Numbered from the stretch's first letter, positions 1 through 6,918 are shown. The stretch is DNA of 8,801 nt from Alphaproteobacteria bacterium MarineAlpha9_Bin7 (GCA_002938115.1 PTKD01000072.1:1-8801), one strand, 5' to 3'. Numbers and translations are program-made. Notes: generated by a model not told the origin, from the letters alone.

Positions 1-636
1 TGGGATGCGAGCGGTCTCAGAGGTTCTGGTAGCAACAGCGTTGCGGGCGAAGATATGTTTGTGCCCGCATACAGAACGGTAGCACTTCAAGATATTGTTG
101 CGGGTCAGGCCCCAGGTTTGAGCGCAAACCCCGGATCCTTATTTCATCTTCCTTTTTTTGCCATGTTTCCGTACGTCGTTGGCCCAGTTGTATTGGGAAC
201 AGCGAAAGGAGCGTTGGACGCGTATATCACTTGGAATAAGGATAGGGTTAGTCACTACACAGGGGCAAAAATTAGTGAGCTTGTGCCAGTTCAAATGAGA
301 GTCGCCGAGGCTTCGGCCTCGATTGAGGCAGCCGAGCGCATGCTTTTACACCGTTGCGAGGAGGTTACGTTGTTAACCGAATCTGGAATACAAATGGCCC
401 TTGAAAAGCGTGCGGAATATCGGCGCGATGGCGCATTTGCAACGAAACTATGTGCAATGGCCGTCGACATTCTTTTTGAGGGTAGCGGCGGGAATGCCTT
501 ATATTCTGACAACTCTATGCAGAGATATTTTAGAGATATTCATGCTGCAGCCGGCCATTTTGCCTTGAGTTGGGACGCTTCCGCAACGATGTATGGCCAA
601 ATACATCTCGGGATGCCTTTCAAAGGGAACTTATAG
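1..636 (+). CDS. Flavin-dependent monooxygenase, acyl-CoA dehydrogenase fold (HsaA/DszC-like), C-terminal part
   Basis: The reading frame is open from the first base of the window, so the 5' part lies outside it and the 211 visible codons are the C-terminal half of a protein usually near 390-400 residues. The opening GLRGSGSN (residues 5-12 of the fragment) is the middle beta-domain motif of the acyl-CoA dehydrogenase superfamily. The helical C-terminal domain follows, with LGTAKGALDAY (65-75), SGGNALY (162-168) and QRYFRDIHAAAGH (174-186), the pattern of the monooxygenase branch (Acyl-CoA_dh_2). Known relatives (HsaA, DszC, HpaB-type) hydroxylate or oxidise aromatic or sulfur/nitrogen compounds in the cytoplasm, using FMNH2 or FADH2 from a separate reductase. 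No reductase is visible here. The substrate cannot be read. Beginning at the ATG at 55 would cut the conserved motif, so that start is not real. An ordinary acyl-CoA dehydrogenase is the less likely alternative. Confidence 0.85.
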   Translation, partial: WDASGLRGSGSNSVAGEDMFVPAYRTVALQDIVAGQAPGLSANPGSLFHLPFFAMFPYVVGPVVLGTAKGALDAYITWNKDRVSHYTGAKISELVPVQMRVAEASASIEAAERMLLHRCEEVTLLTESGIQMALEKRAEYRRDGAFATKLCAMAVDILFEGSGGNALYSDNSMQRYFRDIHAAAGHFALSWDASATMYGQIHLGMPFKGNL

Positions 637-640
637 AGCA

Positions 641-675
641 CTCTTTTTCCAGAAGAGACTATCAATATATTTTTG
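641..675 (+). terminator. Possible weak terminator hairpin after the monooxygenase
   Basis: CTCTT (641-645) pairs with AAGAG (653-657) across a 7-base loop five bases after the stop codon, and an A/T-rich stretch ending in TTTTT (to about 673) follows. The stem is only 5-6 bp and AT-rich, and the T-run is about 10 bases from the stem, so this is a weak candidate. It lies in the 56-bp gap between two convergent genes, where a terminator is expected. Confidence 0.25.
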
Positions 676-692
676 GTTCAGGGGAAAGCGAC

Positions 693-1931
693 TTATTCTT
701 CTTCCATGGCTTTTATGAGTGCTGCGTCTAACAGTACCTGAGTCCCCGCGACGAGATGGACATCTTCTGCGTCCTCCATCTCGTTATGACTGAGCCCACC
801 CTTGCAGGGAATAAATATCATCGCAGTAGGGCAAACGTCAGCCATATACTTTGCATCGTGGCCGGCGCCACTAACAATGCGCATGTTGGAGTATTGGCGT
901 AATTGTGCAGCACGTTCGACAATATGCACGCATGTCAGCTCAAAATTGGTCGGTGGTGAGTACCAGATTTCCTCGAGATTCCCACTAAGTTCGGTTTCCT
1001 TGCAAGTCGTTTCAAACTGGGTGCGCAAAGACCCGCCCATGCTAGCTAGTGCATCTGGATCTGGGTGGCGCATGTCGACAGTAAGAGAAACTTTCCCAGG
1101 AATCACGTTGCGGGAATTGGGGAATAACCGGAACTGTCCAACGGTGGCACGCCCGTACGGTTTATTTTGGACGGCAATAGCATTGATTCGCTGAACAAGG
1201 TGTGCAGCACCTATAAGAGCATCCCGTCTGGCATGCATGGGTGTGGGGCCTGCATGGGCCTCTTCTCCGACAATTGTACAATCGAACCAACGGATTCCCT
1301 GGATTCCTTCCACTACGCCAATAATTTTGGATTCTGCTTCAAGAATTGGCCCTTGTTCAATATGGGCCTCAAAGTATGCGTACACGGGTCTCTCGCCGCA
1401 GGGTACGGCACCAGCATATCCAATCTGGCTAAGCGACTCTTGGAGTGTGCATCCATCAAGGTCTTTAGTGTTTAAAGCGTCAGAGAGTTTTAGGGCGCCG
1501 GCAAATACTGCTGAGCCCATCATTGCGGGCGGAAACCTTGAACCCTCTTCGTTCGTCCATGAAACTGCCTCGATTGGGCGTAGGGTTTCGATGTTGTTGT
1601 CGTTGAGTGCTCGGATGACCTCAAGTGCGGCCAATACGCCGAAGGCGCCATCATATTTACCGCCCGTCGGCTGACTATCGAGGTGACTTCCAAGAATGAT
1701 AGGCGCTAATTCGTCATTCTGTCCCCGGCGTCGGCAAAAAAGATTTCCCACCTGATCAACGTTGATCTCACAGTTGGCTTTCTTGGCCCAATCCACAAAG
1801 AGGTGCCGAGCGTCTCTATCTTCAGTTGTTGCCGCAAGCCGACATACTCCGCCTTTTTGTGTAGCACCAATCCTTGCCATAGACCTCAGAGATTCTATTA
1901 GGCGTGCTCCATTTACACTTGGCGTTTTCAT
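693..1931 (-). CDS. M20-family Zn-dependent hydrolase, N-carbamoyl-amino-acid / allantoate amidohydrolase type
   Basis: This 412-residue protein has the usual length of the AllC/HyuC/beta-ureidopropionase branch of M20 peptidases, which hydrolyse ureido (N-carbamoyl) groups to amine, CO2 and ammonia. The dinuclear metal ligands are all present: His83 (GSHLDS), Asp94 (KYDGAFG), Glu129 (TNEEGSRF), His190 (EAHIEQG) and His382 (GLSHNE). The dimerisation/lid domain carries HAGPTPMHARRDAL (226-239), and GHDA (358-361) is conserved. The ATG at 1931 is chosen because it follows the upstream amidase stop by one base and gives the family N-terminus. A TTG at 1976 would add 15 atypical residues. No strong Shine-Dalgarno is seen, which fits translational coupling to the amidase. 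The protein is cytoplasmic. The exact substrate (N-carbamoyl amino acid, allantoate, ureidopropionate or an acylated amine) is not determined. No hydantoinase or allantoinase gene is visible nearby. Confidence 0.9.
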   Translation of the reverse strand: MKTPSVNGARLIESLRSMARIGATQKGGVCRLAATTEDRDARHLFVDWAKKANCEINVDQVGNLFCRRRGQNDELAPIILGSHLDSQPTGGKYDGAFGVLAALEVIRALNDNNIETLRPIEAVSWTNEEGSRFPPAMMGSAVFAGALKLSDALNTKDLDGCTLQESLSQIGYAGAVPCGERPVYAYFEAHIEQGPILEAESKIIGVVEGIQGIRWFDCTIVGEEAHAGPTPMHARRDALIGAAHLVQRINAIAVQNKPYGRATVGQFRLFPNSRNVIPGKVSLTVDMRHPDPDALASMGGSLRTQFETTCKETELSGNLEEIWYSPPTNFELTCVHIVERAAQLRQYSNMRIVSGAGHDAKYMADVCPTAMIFIPCKGGLSHNEMEDAEDVHLVAGTQVLLDAALIKAMEEE

Positions 1932-1932
1932 C

Positions 1933-3336
1933 TCAAAATACGGGCCGTTTGTTGGCAAATGGATGCGCACTCTCAAAAGCGTGGCTAGCGTTTAGTACAG
2001 CTTGTTCACCGTACATAGGACCAATAATTTGTAGCCCCATAGGAAGTCCAGTGTCGCTAAATCCACAAGGAATGGAGGCTGCCGGCTGACCTGTCAGGTT
2101 GAAAGGCGGAGTAAAAGGGATCCATCCGTAAGGATCTTCACGGTATTCATCAGGGCACGGTTTTCCAACGTCAAATGCCACGAGAGGCAGGGTTGGGCAT
2201 AGGAGCAGGTCATATTTTGTCAGCAGCTGGTTCATATAGATGCCGTTGGTCACACGGTCTAACTCAACTTTTTTAACAGAGAGTAAATCCAATTTATCCC
2301 CCTCTGCTGCCATCGCTTGCAGTGTCGGTTCGATTTGTTCTTTCTGTTCGGTCGGTAGCATGCTCATCAGTGTTGCAGCGCCAGCGGCAAAATGGACTAA
2401 AAAGATATCGCGGGGCGACGTCGGCCAGTTAATATTTACAGCCTCGACTGTTGCTCCAAGTTCAGTAAATATTGTGGAGGCACTTGAAACCGCGTTTGCG
2501 ACCTCGGTACTCACGTTTACATCAAGTCCCAGATTGTCGCTGAAGCCAATTTTTAATCCACGAATGCCGGATCCAAGCATTTTAGTATAGTCCGCGCCAT
2601 CGTATGGCAGCCCATACCAGTCCCGAGCATCAGGTTCAGCAATCACTGTTAACATTAGTGCGGCATCTCCGACCGTGCGGGTCATTGGGCCTGTGTGAGA
2701 CAAAGTACCGTAGGGGCTCGCTGGGTACATCGGAACACGGCCAAAGGTTGGCTTAAGTCCGTAGATCCCGGCAAAGCAAGCTGGGATACGAATTGAACCT
2801 CCTGCATCTGTTCCAATGGCTAACTGGCCCATGCCGGCTGCGACAGCCGCACTTGCACCTCCGCTCGAGCCCCCCGGAGTCTTTTCAAGATTCCAAGGAT
2901 TGCGGGTGATCCCCGTCAGTAGGCTATCGGTGACGCCTTTGTGTCCAAACTCTGGGGTCGTTGTTTTACCGAGCAACACGGCACCATGCTCTTTTAGTCG
3001 GGCAACACAAGGAGCGTCTTCATCCCAAACCTGGTCTCGTTTGACAGAACGAGAGCCTCGCAGGGTGGGCCAGCCTTCCGTAATAACCAGATCCTTTATT
3101 GTCGTTGGGACTCCGTCACAGAGTCCCTTGGGTTCGCCGGCCATCCACCGCCGCTCGGACTCTGATGCAGCCGCAAGTGCTTTGTCTGGATCTACAATGG
3201 TAAAGGCATTCAGTTTTTCGCCATCTCGTTCAATTTTAGCTATCGATGCTTGTACAGCCTCAACTGGCGAAAGGCTCTTTGCTTTGTATTTCGCTAGTAA
3301 TTCGGTAGCAGACGTGTAGGCGAGTTCATCAGTCAT
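1933..3336 (-). CDS. Amidase (amidase-signature family)
   Basis: This complete 467-residue amidase-signature enzyme hydrolyses a carboxamide to the acid and ammonia or amine. The Ser-cisSer-Lys triad is clear: Lys81 in TTIKD, cis-Ser157 in PGGSSGG, and nucleophile Ser181 in GTDAGGSIRIPA. The 24-residue gap between the two serines equals that in FAAH (Ser217/Ser241). The C-terminal block with FNLTGQPAASIPCG and GLQIIGP is also typical. No signal peptide is visible, so it is probably cytoplasmic. The ATG at 3336 has an AAGGA ribosome-binding site about ten bases upstream. It is the first gene of a two-gene unit whose second gene is an M20 amidohydrolase, which suggests sequential release of nitrogen from one compound. 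A GatA role is unlikely because no gatB or gatC is visible and the C-terminus is of the catabolic type. The substrate is unknown. Confidence 0.93.
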   Translation of the reverse strand: MTDELAYTSATELLAKYKAKSLSPVEAVQASIAKIERDGEKLNAFTIVDPDKALAAASESERRWMAGEPKGLCDGVPTTIKDLVITEGWPTLRGSRSVKRDQVWDEDAPCVARLKEHGAVLLGKTTTPEFGHKGVTDSLLTGITRNPWNLEKTPGGSSGGASAAVAAGMGQLAIGTDAGGSIRIPACFAGIYGLKPTFGRVPMYPASPYGTLSHTGPMTRTVGDAALMLTVIAEPDARDWYGLPYDGADYTKMLGSGIRGLKIGFSDNLGLDVNVSTEVANAVSSASTIFTELGATVEAVNINWPTSPRDIFLVHFAAGAATLMSMLPTEQKEQIEPTLQAMAAEGDKLDLLSVKKVELDRVTNGIYMNQLLTKYDLLLCPTLPLVAFDVGKPCPDEYREDPYGWIPFTPPFNLTGQPAASIPCGFSDTGLPMGLQIIGPMYGEQAVLNASHAFESAHPFANKRPVF

Positions 3337-3444
3337 ATTAATACGTTCCTTATACTGCCCTACACTTTTCGTGTCTTTACCCTTGAACTCTAGTCGGACT
3401 CGGCCAAATTTTGGACATCAGTGCGGGCACCGTTGAACTATTTT

Positions 3445-3474
3445 ATCATAGCTAAGAGGCGGAGTATTTCTGAA
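3445..3474 (-). promoter_or_regulatory. Candidate promoter for the amidase-hydrolase unit
   Basis: Read on the minus strand, TTCAGA (3474-3469) and TATGAT (3450-3445) are separated by 18 bases. They match the sigma-70 -35 and -10 consensus at 4/6 and 5/6 positions. Transcription would begin roughly 100 bases upstream of the amidase ATG. The match was found by eye and such pairs arise by chance in AT-rich DNA. Confidence 0.25.
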
Positions 3475-3638
3475 TTCTATGCCGGACATAGATGTCTCTA
3501 TTGATTATAGAACTTGGCTGGAGCTGGTTCTTCGTATGGTGTTCAATGTATAAGTTTCTATCAGCAGCGGCAAACGAGGGGCGGAACGTTGGCCTTGAAC
3601 AGTGAGAGGCAATTCTCGGGCAAGTCAAAACTATCGTT

Positions 3639-3654
3639 TAGTGAACACTATATT
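3639..3654 (+). promoter_or_regulatory. Candidate -10 element overlapped by a palindrome before the dehydrogenase
   Basis: The 12-base inverted repeat TAGTG-AA-CACTA (3639-3650) overlaps TATATT (3649-3654), which matches the -10 consensus at 5/6 positions and lies about 29 bases before the ATG. A repressor bound to the palindrome would cover the promoter. No good -35 box is seen at 16-18 bases, so an activator-dependent promoter or a chance match are both possible. Confidence 0.25.
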
Positions 3655-3682
3655 TAAACAGTTATCATGGTAAATATTACAG

Positions 3683-4702
3683 ATGGCAGTGATACAAATT
3701 CTTTATCCAGATGTTCTATCAGCCGACGATCACGCAGTTGAAAGAGCCATTTCAGGCGGTGATGTTGAATTTGCGATCTTCAATGAGCGCGACCCTGATA
3801 AAATTTCCTCTACAATTTGGTCTGATTGTCAGGCCATGGTTACCGGCCTTTTGATGCCGATTGATGCTCAGGTAATTTCCCGACTTGTGAAATGCAAAAT
3901 AATTGCGCGTCTGGGCGTAGGTTACGACATGATCGACACTGCCGCGGCGGGCAATGCTGGGATCGCGGTTTGCAATGTACCAGATTATGGGACCAATGAA
4001 GTCGCGGACCACGCAATTGCTCTTTTGCTTTCATTCACTCGCGGGATTCCACAATATACGGAAACATATCGTACCGATCCGGATAAGGGTTGGGACTACA
4101 AGATCACACCAGCAATGACCAGGATGACGGGGAAGTGCTTTGGTATTATTGGATTGGGGCGAATAGGAACAGCGGCGGCGATGCGCGCCAAAGGATTTGG
4201 CATGAACGTCATGGCGTATGATCCTTTCGTTCCTTATGGGCAAGAGTTGGCCCTCAATATTGAGAGGGCTTACAATCTCGATGAATTGCTGAGGACGGCT
4301 GATTTTATCAGCATTCATACCCCCGCTACAGAATTGACTTATCATTTGATCAATCAGGACACGGTGTCAAAAATGAAGCCGGGCGTGATTCTCGTAAATA
4401 CGGCTCGTGGACCGATTTGCGATTTGGACGCAATTTACAGTGGCCTGAAATCGGGTCAGATCGGTGCAGCAGGTCTTGATGTGTTTGATCCTGAACCTCC
4501 AGACGTTAATCACCCCTTGATGTTGGCCTGGCGTGGCAGAGAGGCATGGCTTGAGGGACGTTTTGCCGCAACCCCTCACGCGGCTTTTTTTAGCCCGACG
4601 TCCTCCAAAATTCTTCGCGAAAAAGCATTACAGACGTGTCTGGATTATTTAAAAAATAACGAACTGAGAAACTGCGTGAACGCTGAACACCTGGTAATTT
4701 AG
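3683..4702 (+). CDS. D-isomer-specific 2-hydroxyacid dehydrogenase (CtBP / phosphoglycerate dehydrogenase type)
   Basis: This complete 339-residue NAD-dependent dehydrogenase interconverts a 2-oxo acid and a D-2-hydroxy acid in the cytoplasm. The N-terminal substrate domain contains RLGVGYDMID (76-85) and EVADHAIALLLS (106-117). The Rossmann domain carries GLGRIG (157-162) with Asp180 after the second strand, favouring NAD over NADP. The catalytic residues are Arg242 (NTARGP), Glu271 (DPEPP) and His299 (TPHAAF). The sequence style is closest to bacterial C-terminal-binding-protein-like dehydrogenases, and no ACT domain follows, so it is not a standard serine-pathway SerA. The upstream ribosome-binding site is weak, but the start matches the family N-terminus. 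The gene stands alone on its strand, divergent from the amidase and convergent with the GST gene, with 75 bp to the latter. The substrate is unknown. A 2-oxo acid produced by the neighbouring aminotransferase or hydrolases is a speculative possibility. Confidence 0.92.
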   Translation: MAVIQILYPDVLSADDHAVERAISGGDVEFAIFNERDPDKISSTIWSDCQAMVTGLLMPIDAQVISRLVKCKIIARLGVGYDMIDTAAAGNAGIAVCNVPDYGTNEVADHAIALLLSFTRGIPQYTETYRTDPDKGWDYKITPAMTRMTGKCFGIIGLGRIGTAAAMRAKGFGMNVMAYDPFVPYGQELALNIERAYNLDELLRTADFISIHTPATELTYHLINQDTVSKMKPGVILVNTARGPICDLDAIYSGLKSGQIGAAGLDVFDPEPPDVNHPLMLAWRGREAWLEGRFAATPHAAFFSPTSSKILREKALQTCLDYLKNNELRNCVNAEHLVI

Positions 4703-4777
4703 TGCGGGCCACATGGGTCATGTGCTGGATGCTCTTGCCACATCGCGCCGACGTTTTAGTGCGTTGGGATGGTGTAG

Positions 4778-5410
4778 TTACGCGTCAGCGCTTGGCCGAG
4801 ATTTTGTGTCTTGATACCAGCGTTGTAGGTTCGTGTGTTCTTCTTGAATTGCAATTTTTGACCACCCGGCGAATTCTATCAGAATAAAAGCTGTAATATC
4901 CGCTATCGTGAAAACATCGTTCGCAACGAATTCACTTGCACCTAGCCGCTGATCCAATATGCCTAAGAAGTGTTCCACGCGTGCGCGACCGCGAACTACT
5001 AGCTCTGGAATTTGCTCATATTTTTCAGGGCCTGCAATTGCACGTCCAGCAAATCTCTTGTTGTGATTGCGAAATGTATCTCCGGCTGGAAGGTACCCTT
5101 GAAGCTCAACTTGGCGTTGCCACATTTCCACTTGAGCTTTCTCTTTGGCATTCCGGCCCATCAATGGCGGTAAAGGCTGCAGCTCTTCAAAATAACGGCA
5201 AATGGCTACGGATTCAGCGATCAGTGTGTCATCGTCTAAGACAAGTGCGGGGACGGTGCCGGAAGGATTGATCGCACGATATTCGTTGCCTAGTTGTTCG
5301 ACGTTACCTAAATCTACTTGAATAATTTCAACGTCATTTATGCCTTTCTCGGCCATAAACATTCGAGCACGACGCGGATTAGGTGCCGTCCTAAAATCGT
5401 AAAATTTCAT
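4778..5410 (-). CDS. Glutathione S-transferase
   Basis: This complete 210-residue protein has a canonical cytosolic GST layout. The N-terminal thioredoxin-like domain (about 1-78) includes NPRRARMFMAEKGI (11-24), the cis-proline loop TVPAL (Pro54) and the glutathione gamma-glutamyl-binding ES pair at Glu66-Ser67. The all-helical C-terminal domain carries the N-capping box FTIADI (167-172, Asp171). It would conjugate glutathione to an electrophile or act as a glutathione-dependent isomerase, reductase or lyase in the cytoplasm. The usual catalytic Ser or Cys near residue 8-10 is not obvious (TAPNP here), so the chemistry cannot be assigned. The start at 5410 has an excellent ribosome-binding site. 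It lies 97 bp downstream of the methyltransferase-like gene on the same strand and may share its transcript. The end of the sequence, RWYQDTKSRPSADA, is normal for the family, so the gene is intact. Confidence 0.9.
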   Translation of the reverse strand: MKFYDFRTAPNPRRARMFMAEKGINDVEIIQVDLGNVEQLGNEYRAINPSGTVPALVLDDDTLIAESVAICRYFEELQPLPPLMGRNAKEKAQVEMWQRQVELQGYLPAGDTFRNHNKRFAGRAIAGPEKYEQIPELVVRGRARVEHFLGILDQRLGASEFVANDVFTIADITAFILIEFAGWSKIAIQEEHTNLQRWYQDTKSRPSADA

Positions 5411-5417
5411 GACAATG

Positions 5418-5424
5418 TCCTCCT
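5418..5424 (-). promoter_or_regulatory. Strong Shine-Dalgarno of the GST gene
   Basis: On the minus strand AGGAGGA lies 7 bases before the ATG at 5410. It is the best ribosome-binding site in the window and fixes this start. It suggests that the GST is translated independently and more strongly than its neighbours. Confidence 0.8.
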
Positions 5425-5507
5425 GCGATTGCCTGCACTCTATATAACGATCGACCCAATATGAGAAGTAGATAAGTCCGCACCCGCTTTACGCATTCAT
5501 TTTAGTG

Positions 5508-6545
5508 TTACCTGAGCTTATCTCGGATCAGGCGAGCGCCCGCGACTAGGGCCTCAAGCTTTGCATAGGCGATATGCCGTGGGAGATATTTAAAACCGCA
5601 GTCGGGAGACGCAATGATGTTTTGGGGGGAGACATATTTGAAGGCGCGCTCAATACGCTCCGCGACCACTTGATCGCTCTCCACTTCCATGTCGTCAAGA
5701 TTTATGACCCCTAGTATAATTGTCTTGTTGGCAATGGGCTGCAACGATGACAAATCAAGGTTCGGTTGCGCGGTTTCGATAGATATTTGGTCGACTGTGC
5801 AGGCGCTAAGCTCTTCAAGAAAGTAGTAATGGTCGGGGCGATCCTTAATCATTGCTGCATAACCCATGCACAAATGCAAAGCAGTCGTGCCACTAATACC
5901 TTCGAGAGCCCGATTAATGGCGGGAATGGCATATTTTTTCGCAGGTTCGGGCCGGGCCTGTACCCAAGGCTCATCGATCTGGACCACGTCTGCCCCAGCC
6001 GCAAACAGGTCGCGGATTTCATCATTGACCGCTGCGGCGTAATCCATCGCAAGCGCAACCGGGTCGTTATAATACTGATCCTCAACCTGCTGTGACATCG
6101 TGAATGGGCCGGGCAGGGTTGCTTTTATCATGTGATCAGTGTTGGCACGCAAAAAAGCTATGTCGGCAACGCCTACTGGGCGAGTGCGTCTAATTGGACC
6201 AATTACCAGAGGCACTGGATTTGGTGTCCCCTTACGTGAGATTGCTGTACCGGTCTTTTCTGGATCCAGGCCGTCGAGTGCGGTGGCGAAATGATTGGAA
6301 TAGCTCTCTCGCCGCATTTCACCATCGGTCAGGACATCAATACCGGCCCCCTCCTGATCCCGAATGGCGAGCAGTGTTGCGTCATCCTGGGCTTGGTGCA
6401 GCCAAGGATCTTCAATCCTCCAGAGGTCCCCTCGTCGTGAGCGGGGCGGCGAACCGGAGGCAAGTGAGGCCCGATCTATCAGCCAGTCCGGCTGGGCATA
6501 GCTCCCGACCACGGAAGTAGGAATAAGCGGCATCGTTTTTGTCAT
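5508..6545 (-). CDS. Cobalamin-independent methionine synthase (MetE C-terminal domain)-like zinc methyltransferase
   Basis: This 345-residue protein corresponds only to the catalytic C-terminal TIM barrel of MetE. The N-terminal half of full MetE (about 750 residues) is absent. The zinc ligands are all present: His224 and Cys226 (LHLCMG), Glu257 (ISIETAQ) and Cys316 (PDCGFK). Other barrel motifs are VVGSY (12-16), TDGEMRRE (73-80), LPGPFTM (144-150) and VVQIDEP (187-193). The family includes core-MetE, methylcobalamin-homocysteine methyltransferases and epoxyalkane:coenzyme M transferase, all of which activate a thiol on zinc. It could make methionine with a non-folate methyl donor, or transfer an alkyl group from a catabolic substrate to a thiol. 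The start at 6545 is preferred over Met5 (6533) because it has a GAG-containing upstream sequence, but either is possible. It is divergent from the AroQ-like gene and upstream of a GST gene on the same strand. Confidence 0.88.
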   Translation of the reverse strand: MTKTMPLIPTSVVGSYAQPDWLIDRASLASGSPPRSRRGDLWRIEDPWLHQAQDDATLLAIRDQEGAGIDVLTDGEMRRESYSNHFATALDGLDPEKTGTAISRKGTPNPVPLVIGPIRRTRPVGVADIAFLRANTDHMIKATLPGPFTMSQQVEDQYYNDPVALAMDYAAAVNDEIRDLFAAGADVVQIDEPWVQARPEPAKKYAIPAINRALEGISGTTALHLCMGYAAMIKDRPDHYYFLEELSACTVDQISIETAQPNLDLSSLQPIANKTIILGVINLDDMEVESDQVVAERIERAFKYVSPQNIIASPDCGFKYLPRHIAYAKLEALVAGARLIRDKLR

Positions 6546-6590
6546 CGTTCTCGCTCACCATTGTAAGTCGCAAGTTTACAGAGTGCCCTT

Positions 6591-6619
6591 ATAATATTTT
6601 TGCGAACTACCTCAGTCTA
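6591..6619 (-). promoter_or_regulatory. Candidate sigma-70 promoter of the methyltransferase-like gene
   Basis: On the minus strand TAGACT (6619-6614) and TATTAT (6596-6591) are separated by exactly 17 bases and match the consensus at 4/6 and 5/6 positions. Transcription would start near 6584, giving a leader of about 40 bases. That leaves no room for a SAM or cobalamin riboswitch. This is the best promoter match I see in the window. Confidence 0.4.
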
Positions 6620-6760
6620 GTGAATTGATTTTGCGGTCATTGCTCGCCAACGGAGCACCATCTGCGTAGAGTATGTTCGTTGCATTGTGAAACTGTTACG
6701 AACTGATGGCGTCATCGCAACGGGTTATTGCTGCGCCCTATTTACCGTATGTTTGAATAA

Positions 6761-6880
6761 GTTGTGGACGTTTTGTGCATGGCGGAGATGGGTGGAGAAG
6801 TGATAAAGATTGTATGTGGAGATAGGCAGTGGGCTAGGAATACGCTGGCTGGTCTGTTGTGTATTCAGGAGCTCTTTTGA
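6761..6880 (+). pseudogene. Probable remnant of a CaiB/BaiF-family CoA-transferase
   Basis: Between stop codons, this stretch reads VVDVLCMAEMGGEVIKI followed by a GDRQWAR segment and ends at the TGA at 6878. The core MAEMGGEVIKI closely matches the family motif LA(D/E)(M/L)GAEVIK(V/I) near the N-terminus of CaiB/BaiF CoA-transferases, where a GD..R element also follows. Those enzymes move CoA between acids and have about 400 residues, so only a fragment survives. Another frame just upstream (6721-6741) reads RVIAAPY, which could be the preceding AAPY/AGPY segment displaced by a frameshift and a 25-base excess, but this is less certain. An ATG at 6779 would give a 33-residue peptide, without a convincing ribosome-binding site. 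The strong G-over-C skew fits former coding DNA. A chance resemblance remains possible. Confidence 0.4.
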
Positions 6881-6892
6881 AGGTTGTGTAAT
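6864..6892 (+). promoter_or_regulatory. Weak candidate promoter before the AroQ-like gene
   Basis: TTCAGG (6864-6869) and TGTAAT (6887-6892) are spaced by 17 bases and match the consensus at 3/6 and 5/6 positions. The start site would lie about 20 bases before the ATG. An AGGA (6904-6907) sits 11 bases from the ATG, a wide spacing for a ribosome-binding site. Evidence is slight. Confidence 0.2.
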
Positions 6893-6918
6893 GTAGCACC
6901 AATAGGAATGCTGATTCG

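Larger units (their letters stand above)
3337..3682. other. Divergent intergenic region (346 bp) between amidase and 2-hydroxyacid dehydrogenase
   Basis: No gene is recognised here. The region separates two divergently transcribed genes and should hold both promoters. It contains short inverted repeats at 3404-3414 (CCAAA-T-TTTGG), 3485-3496 (GACAT-AG-ATGTC) and 3639-3650 (TAGTG-AA-CACTA). A 24-codon open stretch from an ATG at 3479 to a TAA at 3551 has no recognisable similarity or clear ribosome-binding site, and I do not call it a gene. No riboswitch, tRNA or strong hairpin is visible. Confidence 0.6.
6546..6918. other. Divergent intergenic region (373 bp) between methyltransferase-like and AroQ-like genes
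   Basis: The left end holds a promoter-like pair for the minus-strand methyltransferase gene. The centre has an inverted repeat, GTTCGT (6675-6680) and ACGAAC (6698-6703), with a 17-base spacer. The right half contains a short coding-like stretch resembling a CoA-transferase fragment. From 6781 to 6840 the plus strand has 27 G and only 3 C, a skew unlike the rest of the gap. No riboswitch, tRNA or repeat array is visible. Confidence 0.6.

Noticed and set aside
1237..1674. 145-residue plus-strand open frame inside the M20 hydrolase
   Set aside because: It is a frame shadow of a well-supported gene with all its metal ligands on the other strand.
1932..1976. TTG start at 1976 extending the M20 hydrolase by 15 residues
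   Set aside because: The added residues do not resemble the family N-terminus and would overlap the amidase coding sequence, whereas the ATG at 1931 fits the one-base junction.
2816..3319. 167-residue plus-strand open frame inside the amidase
   Set aside because: It lies antisense to the catalytic region of the amidase and has Ser/Pro-rich composition typical of shadow frames.
3479..3553. 24-codon open frame in the amidase/dehydrogenase gap
   Set aside because: No ribosome-binding site, no recognisable motif, and its length is within chance expectation.
4703..4777. Perfect small hairpin CACATG-GGT-CATGTG (4710-4724) between convergent genes, considered as a bidirectional terminator
   Set aside because: The stem is 6 bp with a 3-base loop and no T-run follows on either strand, so it does not meet terminator criteria.
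6675..6703. Inverted repeat GTTCGT / ACGAAC with 17-base spacer as an operator
   Set aside because: Six-base arms with a long spacer are expected by chance in a gap this size, and no second copy or conserved context is visible.
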